Made by a program: the position numbers and the translations under genes. A DNA stretch of 64,000 nucleotides from Cymbomonas tetramitiformis (Eukaryota > Chlorophyta > Pyramimonadophyceae > Pyramimonadales > Pyramimonadaceae), in assembly GCA_001247695.2 (NCBI GenBank), contig LGRX02033450.1:32611-96610 (forward strand), given 5' to 3'. The notes under the pieces were generated by a model. That model was given only the letters and a program-made list of their open reading frames with translations, was not told the origin of the DNA and did not search any database. Below, one piece after another: positions 56,292 through 64,000 of this stretch (the first letter of the stretch is position 1; each line of letters starts with the position of its first letter).

Positions 56292-59200
56292 ATGACGGGC
56301 TCTATAAAAGTCAAGTCAATGCCTCTTTTGAAGCTGGGACATTGGCCAGGGATATTGCACCACAGGGTTATCGTCTTCGTGTCATTTATTTTTCTTCTTA
56401 TCGTTCCTGATGTAAGCGGTGAGTGGAAAGATATGGTGTCCTGCTAAATTAGTATTCATGCTCTGAGGGAATGTGCATACTCCTGATAATGGAAAACACG
56501 TGGTCAATTCGTCAAAACAACAGTCTGCTTAATATTTCCTATCTTTATAGCTGCTGAAAATAGGGCCCCACGGTGTCTCATGCCATAGCGTATCCAAAGT
56601 AAATTCGCAAGGTTCAGAACTTGCCTGGCGTATTCGTCGTGCGCTCCTTTTCCTTCTCATCCCAGTTGTTCAGTCAAGAAGAACGAGGCGATCGAATTTC
56701 CTGCATACGCATAGGGTTGTATGTCGAAAACGATTCAGTAGGAATCCGGTTCACGACTTGGAAGTAAACTCCGTCTAGCATGTTCACGTGACTCCGAAGT
56801 GCATTTTCTATCGCATACATTCGTGTGAATAAAATGTTGATTACACTGAACTAAATTATTTTGTTCTGACAGGAACGATGGACATTACGACTGTTGCCAC
56901 GTCTTTTGTATCAGACGCAGCTTCGTCTATTGCGGGCCAGTTGCCGAGCATGTATGCCTTCGTGGACGGTGAGAGCGTCTTAATTCCCCTGAGCCCTACA
57001 ACAGGGTTGCCTTGAAGCTTCCAGGCTGCGATGAGAGCCCTACAACAGGGTCGCCTTGAAGCTTTCAGGCTGCGTTGAAGCCCTACGACAGGGTCGCCTT
57101 GAAGCTTTCAGGCTGCGTTGAGAGCCCTACAACAGGGTTTCCTTGAAGCTTTCAGGCTGCGTTGAGAGCCCTACAACAGGGGTTGCCTTGAAGCTTTCAG
57201 GCTGCGTGGAGAGCCCTACAACAGGGTCGCCTTGAAGCTTTCAGGCTGCGTTGAGAGCCCTACAACAGGGTTGCCTTGAAGCTTTCAGGCTGCGTTGAGA
57301 GCCCTACAACAGGGTTGCCTTGAAGCTTTCAGGCTGCGTTGAGAGCCCTACAACAGGGTCGCCTTGAAGCTTTCAGGCTGCGTTGAGAAGTCTACGACAG
57401 GGTCGCCTTGAAGCTTTCAGGCTGCGTTGAGAGCCCTACAACAGGGTCGCCTTGAAGCTTTCAGGCTGCGTTGAGAGCCCTACAACAGGGTTGCCTTGAA
57501 GCTTTCAGGCTGCGATGAGAGCCCTACAACAGGGTTGCCTTGAAGCATTCAGGCTGCGTTGTAAACACGAATATCCTTGAAGCTAGTCTTATTTTTAATC
57601 AGACTTATAGGGTATACTGTGTGAAGGTGGAGGTGCAGTGAACTTCGTGAACGTGAGCGGTGGGCGGTGGGCGGAGGCGTTTGCCGCGCACAGGCACATC
57701 TGGAACGTGTATCGGCGATGGAGGTGGCGACATGTATGACTGTGGCAATCAGATCAACGTTATGACAGCCTCCGGCACGTGAGTTTTCTGACGAGCTTCC
57801 GGGAAGACCGCCGGCACACCGCTTGGGCGCACCTGGGATTGCGGTGCCCGGTGAAAGGGTAGCTTTTGACCGCGAAGGACCGCGTTGCAAGGGCTGCGAG
57901 GCCGCAGAGCCTTCACGCGCGCTGCTCCAGTCTGAAATGTGCTGCAGAAGCAGGGGACTTCCGCGGGGGCGGGCGAGTCCACATCAGTAGTTGTGGTGCG
58001 GCGTCTTGAAGATAGTGCCCACTGTGTACCCCGCGTGCAGCTGGTTGTGAGGTGGGAGAGTGCAGAGCAGTGCTGGCTTGAAGATAGTGCCACTGTGCAG
58101 CCCGTCGTGCAGCAGGTTGTGAGTGGGAGAGTGCAGAGCAGTGCTGGCTTGAAGATAGTGCCCACTGTTCAGCCCGCCGTGCAGCAGGTTGTGAGGTGGG
58201 AGAGTGCAGAGCAGTGCTGGCTTGAAGATAGTGCCCACTGTGCAGCCCGCCGTGCAGCAGGTTGTGAGGGGAGGGTGCAGAGCAGTGCTGGCTTGAAGAT
58301 AGTGCCCACTGTTCAGCCCGCCGTGCAGCAGGTTGTGAGGTGGGAGAGTGCAGAGCAGTGCTGGCTTGAAGATAGTGCCCACTGTGCAGCCCGCCGTGCA
58401 GCAGGTTGTGAGGTGGGAGAGTGCAGAGCAGTGCTGGCTTGAAGATAGTGCCCACTGTGCAGCCCGCCGTGCAGCAGGTTGTGAGGTGGGAGGGTGCAGA
58501 GCACTGCAAAGGTGGCTGTGGCTGTGATGTTTGTTGGGAGAGCCCGTTGGCTGGACTTTGGCGCACGTGAGGCATCTGCCGCAGCTCGTGCGCTAAGGGT
58601 GGGAAACGGTAGTCCTGGGACAAAGCACGGGCCCGTGGTGAGCCTCACGGGTTGCACTGCGGGATGCGTTGATGGGAGTTCTTCGTATGCGAACATTTTA
58701 TGTTTATTCGGGTGGAACAGTTTTACTGGCAGCACACCTAAGGCTTCGCTTTGACAGGTACTATAACCAACTCGCCTACACACAGTCGACTACGGCGTCC
58801 TCTGCTGGGTCGGACATCACTTACGCGACGTATAAGGCGAGCAACGTCTGGCTGGCCGCATTCTCGAGTCCCTCGGGGAACTTGGGAGCATACTACACCT
58901 CTGGAAACAACGGCGCAGACGGTGGCGGCTCAATGTCGTATGGGTACCTCGGGCAGGTGGGTTACCGGTGGTAGCTGCGGTTGGGGACGGTGAGGGTGGA
59001 AGCGGTTCTAGGTTGAGGCACGGAGCGCGGCGGAGGCCTATGGTGCCCTCTTCTTCGGAAGGGACTATGCGAGGGATCTGCGGGGGCGGCTGTGCGTGGT
59101 GTGGCTTGGGGTGAGGGCGTGCCCAGCCTTGGTTTGCTTGTGGCCGGTACCGTCTTGAAGCTGATCGTGAGCTACAAGCACATCTTGACCGAGGGTTGAT

Positions 59201-60852
59201 CGCGAGGTCGCTAGCCAATCGCGGCCAGAGGTGAGAATTGAGAGTGCGTGTGGTTGTGGCGGTGGGCGTGCAGAGCTCTGCTGTTTCAGGCTACTATGGC
59301 TGGTACAAGAAGGTGTACAATGCGGGTGATCCTAGCATCAACGAGGTTATCATTACCACGGATCCCTCGTGGGCGCATAGCATCGGCGACAGCACAGACA
59401 ATGGCGAGCACCGGCTACAGGCAAGCACCGCGTGGCACTTGGGCCCACTCAGGAAGTATTGTGTTGGCTCTGACTGATTGACTCTGGGCAGTTCGTGTTT
59501 GGGCAGTTGAGGAATGAGCTTTGGATGCGCATGACACGCGTCACTGGTCATAGCATACGACAGGAATGAGCTTTGGATGCGCATGACACGCGTCACTGGT
59601 CATAGCATACGACAGGAATGAGCTTTGGATGCGCATGACACGCGTCACTGGTCATAGCATATGACAGGAATGCTTTGATGATGACACACGTCACTGGTCT
59701 TAGCATACGACAGAAATGAGCTTTTGGATGCGCATGACACGCGTCAATTGGTCTTAGCATACGACAGAATGAGCTTTGGATGCGCATGACACACGTCACT
59801 GGTCTTAGCATTACCGACAGGAATGAGCTTTTTGGATGCGCATGACACACGTCAAAGGTCAGCACAGACAGAATGAGCTTTGGATGCGCATGACACACGC
59901 CACTGGTCTTAGCATACTGAACACAGGAATGAGCTTTCTGATGCGCATGACACGTGTCACTGGTCTTAAAGTATTACCATTAGAATGCTGGATGCGCATG
60001 ACACGCGTCACTGGTCTTAGCATGGCTGTTGGGTGAATGAGTTTTGGATGCATGACACGCGTCACGTCACTGGTCATAGCATACGACAGGAATGAGCTTT
60101 GGATGCGCATGACACGCGTCACTGGTCATAGCATACGACAGGAATGCGTGTGAACTCTCCTGGTCTTAGCATATGACAGGAATGCGTGTGAACTCTCCTT
60201 GTCATAGCATACGCTAGGATTGCTTGTGAACTCTCCTGGTCTTAGCATATGACAGGGAATGCGTGTGAACTCTTCTGGTCTTAGCATATGACAGGAATGC
60301 GTGTGAACTCTCCTGGTCATAGCATACGCCAGGAATGCGTGTGAACTTTCCTGGTCTTAGCATATGACAGGAATGCGTGTGAGCTCTCCTGGTCATAGCA
60401 TACGCCAGAAATGCGTGTGAACTCTCCTGGTCATAGCATACGACAGGAATGCGTGTGAACTCTCCTGGTCTTAGCATATGACAGGAATGCGTGTGAACTC
60501 TCGAAGTTGTGAAGTCGCCGATGAGAATGCAGCAGTTCCAGGAGGCGGGGAGGCCTGTGGAGTACGCCAATTTGCGTGCAGGCAATTTAGCAACCCTGTC
60601 ACGAGCAACCCATCTGCGCCATTGATTGCAACCCAAGCGAGCCGTGCGCGATGGCAGCGATGTGACTGTGGTGCGCTGCAAGCTTGAAGGCTCGGAAGTG
60701 ATGCTGCCATGCAAGTGAGTGGCATTATCCACGCGGTGGCGTGGGTGTTGCAGAAGGGGAACGGCGGCGTGTCGGAGATCTATTACCTGATGTGGGCTGG
60801 GAGCTCTGGCTATGGGTACAGGTGCGAGGACACAATCATGATGTGGGGATGA
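56292..60852 (+). CDS. Six-exon host gene for a small secreted protein of unknown family
   Basis: Exons inferred from splice signals and phase: 56,292-56,418; 56,873-56,968; 57,694-57,778; 58,758-58,960; 59,290-59,420; 60,754-60,852. They total 741 bp (246 aa) and every junction keeps frame. Donors are GTGAGT/GTGAGA/GTGAGT, a weaker GTTACC at 58,961, and a GC donor (CAGGCAAGC) at 59,421; if the last is not used, the frame stops at 59,477. Exon 1 encodes a signal peptide or anchor (VIVFVSFIFLLIVPDVS). Later exons give IGDGGGDMYDCGNQINVMTA, YYNQLAYTQ, GNNGADGGGSMSYGYLGQ, GYYGWYKKVYNAGD, INEVIITTDPSWAHS and IYYLMWAGSSGYGYRC. Gly/Tyr/Asp-rich, extracellular in style. Family not recognised. Introns 2, 3 and 5 contain minisatellites. 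Confidence 0.62.
57000..57562. repeat. Intron 2 minisatellite, 44-bp unit
   Basis: About 12.5 copies of GAGAGCCCTACAACAGGGTT plus GCCTTGAAGCTTTCAGGCTGCGTT. Each unit contains GCTTTCAGGC, which resembles a 3' splice site. Confidence 0.95.
58005..58500. repeat. Intron 3 minisatellite, 72-74-bp unit
   Basis: About seven copies containing GCTTGAAGATAGTGCCCACT, GTGCAGCCCGCCGTGCAGCA and GGTTGTGAGGTGGGAGAGTG. ORFs in it (for example 57,913-58,623 minus) are products of the repeat. Confidence 0.95.
59510..60140. repeat. Intron 5 minisatellite a, unit about 52 bp
   Basis: About twelve copies of AATGAGCTTTGGATGCGCAT plus GACACGCGTCACTGGTCATAGCATACGACAGG, with indels in the middle copies. Confidence 0.95.
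60140..60500. repeat. Intron 5 minisatellite b, unit about 38 bp
   Basis: About nine copies of AATGCGTGTGAACTCTCCTG plus GTCATAGCATACGACAGG. The second half is the same as in minisatellite a, so b is a recombinant or derived unit. Confidence 0.95.
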
Positions 60853-60899
60853 GGGTGCTCGGAGTTTTGGAATGCACAGCGGGGTTAAGTTTTAAAAAC

Positions 60900-61307
60900 G
60901 AGCGTAATTTTCATTCACAAAAGATATAGCAGCTCGCAGCCTGAAACGCCACGAACTCTAGCGCCCAATCATTATTGATTGGGCGAGTTAAGTGAAAGTT
61001 CACTAATTGGAGTCCTACGTGTCACTGTCGTGTTCATACCGACCGCAGTGACACGCCTGAGATACTCTGAAGCGGAACAGTGATTTTCATCAGTGAGAAC
61101 TACTGTAGCGATGGGCCGATAAACTATTACGCACTTGCCGATGGTCATCAATGATCTAACGGCTACGATTAGTTCAGCAGATCTACAGATCTAGATCTAA
61201 GGGTTTCTTCAGGGTTTCTTCATGGTTTGAGCATCCTGGTTGCTACACAAGGCCTAGACAGTCATGCTTTACACCAAGCTGATCAGCAGGCACTGCAGAT
61301 TCCAACA
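60900..61307 (-). repeat. Ty1/copia 3' LTR (left border undefined)
   Basis: The minus strand begins TGTTGGAATCTGCAGTG at 61,307, the usual TGTTGGAATC-type start of copia LTRs. I could not locate the other end; it lies after the host gene stop (60,852). The matching 5' LTR is outside the window. Confidence 0.6.
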
Positions 61308-61316
61308 CCCCTTCTA
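61308..61316 (-). promoter_or_regulatory. Copia polypurine tract
   Basis: The minus strand reads AGAAGGGG directly before the LTR start. Confidence 0.6.
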
Positions 61317-61344
61317 AAGGGTGACTGTCTAGCTATCTCATTGC

Positions 61345-61475
61345 CAGTTTTTGGGAATGGTGCCCCTTCAGTCATCTACACCCAGTCTTAGGGATGGTGC
61401 CCCTCCAGCTCCATTTATATGGGGATGGTGCCCCCTTCCAGCTCCAGTGATCTGGGGATGGTGCCCCTTCAGTCT
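61345..61475. repeat. About 34-bp repeat in the copia 3' region
   Basis: Four copies of GGGATGGTGCCCCTTCAG with variation, between the Pol stop (61,476-61,478) and the PPT. Confidence 0.85.
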
Positions 61476-63227
61476 TCATTGATCATCCTCGGACAACATC
61501 ATGACACCAAGGCGCTCTCTGTGTAGTCGAAATATAGGTAAAGCCAGAGGTTTCGTCATGATGTCTGTGGTGCTGTCCGTTGTTCCACTATATAGGGCTT
61601 CTGTCTCCTTGGCCTTGATCAGCTCTCGGATGTACATGTTTCTCACCTTGATGTGCTTTGACCGGGAGTTGTTCTCGTAGTCAGAGGCGAGATGGATAGC
61701 TCCCTAGTTGTCGCAGTACATAGGTACTGGTCTGCATATGTCCACCATTGAGTCCCAACACGTTGAGAACATACTGCACTTCCCGAGCCCCTTCAGACAT
61801 GGCAATGATCTCAGCCTCGGTGGCGGAGAGCGACACACACACTTTTGGATCATAGACGAGAATATCACCAGACTCCCACAGAGGAAAACAACAATCCCGG
61901 AAGTACTTCTCCTGGATGTTTTGCATCTTGCATAGTCCGCATCGGTGTAGATGGAGAGAGGCAACGGTCTGCTCGGTCCAGTACCATCATACCCCCCCGA
62001 CACTGATGCAGTGCGCAGTACCAGTTCATGGTTGATGGTGCCCTTCATGTACCTGACGACCTGCTTCCTTGCCACGAAGTGGTCCGGGCCATATGTAGCG
62101 CTGAACCTCGATAATACTGATACTGCTGCCATGCTGTCAGGCCGGCTGCAGCGAGCCACCCACTGTAGCTGTCCCAGTAGAGCACGGTATGGCAAGGTCG
62201 CATCTTTGCCATCAGAAGGAGATAATGCTGTGCCAGGTGACATAGGCAAAGCAGCCGGCTTGGCATCAGTGAGTCCATATGTATTGACCATCTGCGAGAT
62301 GTAGGCACGTTCTGACAGATAAGCAGTGCCATCTCCCCAGCGCACACCAATGCCCATGACCAGGTCCAGAATCCCAAGGTTCTTGCATGCATACTGTGAG
62401 TGGAATGCAGCGACTAAGTTCTCATACCAGGACTTGTCATTGGTGGCCACGAGATAATCATCCACATAAGCCAGGATGATGACCATGAGCTTAGTGTCTC
62501 TGATGTAGTACAGGCACGGCTCCACGTCACTCCTCATCATCCTCGAGTCATACCCCATCACAAAGGCATCAGAGGCCTCAAACCACTCCTTACCTGCCTG
62601 CCTCAGGCCGTAGACAGCCTTAAGCAGTTTGGCACATCTGTGCCCCCCATGCTCCAGTCCTCGGGGAAGGCGCACATACAGGTCCTCCTCCAGCACAGGG
62701 TTCAGAAAGGCTGTGTCCACATCCATGTGGTACACATCCAGCCCAAGGTTGAGTGCCAGAACGATGACGATTCTGACAGACGACAACTGTGTGCACGGTG
62801 CAAAGGTGTCAAGGTAGTCCACCCCATACTCCCGTTTGTTCCCACGAACACAAATTCGGCTCTTCCTCTTCAATAGTTGCCCGTGCTTGTCCAGCTTCAC
62901 CTTGAGAATCAGCGACATGTCAAGCAGCTTCACTCCAGCAGGCACGTCCTCTTCGTCCATCATCAGCAGAGCTCTCTTGATCTGTACAAGCGCCTCCAGC
63001 TCGTTTTGGATCGAGTCGAGCCACTCAGCACAGTCAGGTGCCAGTAGAACTCGATGGTAGCCTTTCGGTTCGGTGACACCCTTCGGTAGCATAGAGTTGT
63101 CCTCAGTAGGTACAGTACCTGACTCGATACCAAGGCACGTGTGTGTAAGAGGAAAGTGCACACTGCCCGCAGGCAGATTCCATGAGAGTGAAGTTGGTGA
63201 GGAGGACCTCACAGTATGGTTGTGCAT
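61476..63227 (-). pseudogene. pol: Copia reverse transcriptase-RNase H
   Basis: The frame at 61,704-63,227 has AEWLDSIQNELEAL, LKRKSRICVRGNKREYGVDY, FAPCTQLSSVRIVIVLAL, YHMDVDTAFLNPVLEEDLYV, LKAVYGLRQAGKEWFE, ILAYVDDYLVAT (catalytic DD) and, in RNase H, YTDADYARCKTSRRSTSG. A one-base shift in a GT-rich run near 61,845 moves the next piece, VSLSATEAEIIAMSEGAREV, to another frame. In the following DN-GAIHLASD motif, TAG (61,702-61,704) takes the place usually held by Gln. The C-terminus ends at 61,476. Copia identity is certain. It lacks the first Pol domains, which are outside the window. Confidence 0.88.
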
Positions 63228-64000
63228 GTGTCTTCACTGCGCGCCCACAGACCATGGCCTCCTCGAAGTCCCCCTTGCCAGTTACAGCTTGGACTTCGGT
63301 GAAGAGCGGGTAGTGGGCATTGATATGCCCATATGTGGCACATGCCCGAAGAAGTGATAGGCGCTCCTGTCCTGGCTCTAGATAAGAGCTCAGACTGACC
63401 CAATGTACACCATCAGAAGCCTCGGCTTTCACAACTGCCATGACTTCATCATCATCCTCTGGCAGATACACACCTTGCTCCAACACGGGAGCTTCCAGCA
63501 GTGCAGGTGGTGGATCTTTGTAGGGCGCATCCAGTGTGGTCACCATGAAGTTGGTCTTAAGAGGAGCCAGTGCCGACGGGTCCCACGTGGTCACCACCTT
63601 GCCCAGCTTGTCCAACCTCTCAGAGGATTTGACCATACCCGAGTTAACCACTTTCCCAGAGTCAACATCATATAGCAGGTAAGCAGATGAGACCTCAGAG
63701 AAGGTGACCATACCCGAGTTAACCACTTTCCCAGAGTCAGCATCATATAGCAGGTAAGCAGATGAGACCTAGAGAGAAGGGTGACCATACCGAGTTAACC
63801 ACTTTCCCAGTCAACATCATATAGCAGGTGAGCAGATGAGAGACCTCAGAAGGTGACCATACCCCGGTTAACCTTTTCCAGAGTCGACATCATGTATAGC
63901 AGGTAAGCAGATGAGACCTCAGAGAAGGTGACCATACCCGAGTTAACCACTTTCCCAGAGTCAGCATCATATAGCAGGTGAGCAGATGAGACCTCAGAGA
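63103..64000 (-). pseudogene. Copia Pol linker region with 26-residue tandem repeats
   Basis: ORF 63,103-63,726 encodes an acidic linker (LPEDDDEVMAVVKAEASDG) leading to the RT frame after a shift near 63,200. Upstream (right), repeats of about 78 bp encode NSGMVTFSEVSSAYLLYDVD. This lies where copia Pol has a variable segment between integrase and RT. No catalytic residues seen. Confidence 0.55.
63620..64000. repeat. About 78-bp tandem repeat in copia Pol
   Basis: At least five copies of ACCATACCCGAGTTAACCAC plus TTTCCCAGAGTC...AGCAGATGAGACCTCAGAGAAGGTG. Two copies have indels that shift frame. The array continues off the window. Confidence 0.92.

Larger units (their letters stand above)
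61476..64000 (-). mobile_element. Ty1/copia retrotransposon, 3' part, decayed
   Basis: Minus-strand Pol with RT then RNase H directly before the 3' LTR, as in copia (integrase would lie upstream, outside the window). The frame is broken at least three times: near 63,190-63,227, near 61,845, and by an in-frame TAG at 61,704. It is inactive in this copy unless some of these are sequencing errors. Confidence 0.85.

Noticed and set aside
57913..58623. Minus-strand 236-codon ORF with repeated CTLPPHNLLH
   Set aside because: Entirely made by the 73-bp minisatellite.
59593..60732. Several repeat ORFs (MTRVMRIQSSF and similar)
   Set aside because: Translation of the 52- and 38-bp minisatellites in different frames.

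Overview
The window looks like nuclear DNA of a unicellular eukaryote. It has a spliced gene with GT-AG introns and one probable GC-AG intron, several retrotransposon orders, TIR DNA transposons, minisatellites, and an integrated polinton-like virus (PLV) remnant. An alga, for example a green-lineage protist, is my guess; there is no rRNA or housekeeping gene to confirm it. Almost all coding DNA here belongs to mobile elements, many inserted into one another.

Layout. (1) 1-13,206, minus strand: a very large LINE running off the left edge. Its ORF1 (7,695-13,127) overlaps ORF2, which encodes a Ulp1/C48-type protease, an APE endonuclease, reverse transcriptase and a chromodomain-like tail. A 1.7-kb element (6,031-7,760) flanked by an 11-bp direct repeat interrupts ORF2. 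(2) 13,207-26,112 and 43,858-45,000: an AT-rich PLV remnant with major capsid, minor capsid/penton, class-3 lipase, a small FGAxGY-type protein, C5-methyltransferase and tyrosine-recombinase integrase genes. I see no packaging ATPase or polymerase. Several of its genes carry single-base indels. (3) 17,392-22,806: an Ngaro-like (DIRS order) retrotransposon with split direct repeats, inserted in the lipase gene. (4) 26,113-43,857: a TIR transposon inserted in the PLV integrase gene with a 12-bp target duplication. It contains tRNA-like repeats, and nested in one of these is a 13.8-kb Ty3/gypsy element (26,990-40,821, minus).

The gypsy element has near-identical LTRs, a 5-bp TSD, an initiator-Met-type PBS and a PPT. 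Its gag and pol are in one frame, separated by a single UGA followed by a hairpin. Pol carries an NPPY adenine-methyltransferase-like domain between RNase H and integrase, and a C5-cytosine methyltransferase after the chromodomain. The C5 domain clearly resembles the PLV methyltransferase.

(5) 45,050-50,000: satellite DNA, a 1.1-kb TIR element, two adjacent unknown genes and a minisatellite. (6) 49,978-55,255: a gag-only LTR retrotransposon, itself split by a 2-kb TIR transposon. (7) 56,292-60,852: a plausible six-exon host gene for a small secreted protein, with minisatellites in three introns. (8) 60,900-64,000: the 3' part of a decayed Ty1/copia element on the minus strand.

At four nested insertions (LINE ORF2, PLV lipase, PLV integrase, LTR-element gag), joining the outer sequence at the duplicated or crossover bases restores the interrupted reading frame. 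That gives a relative insertion order without any database.
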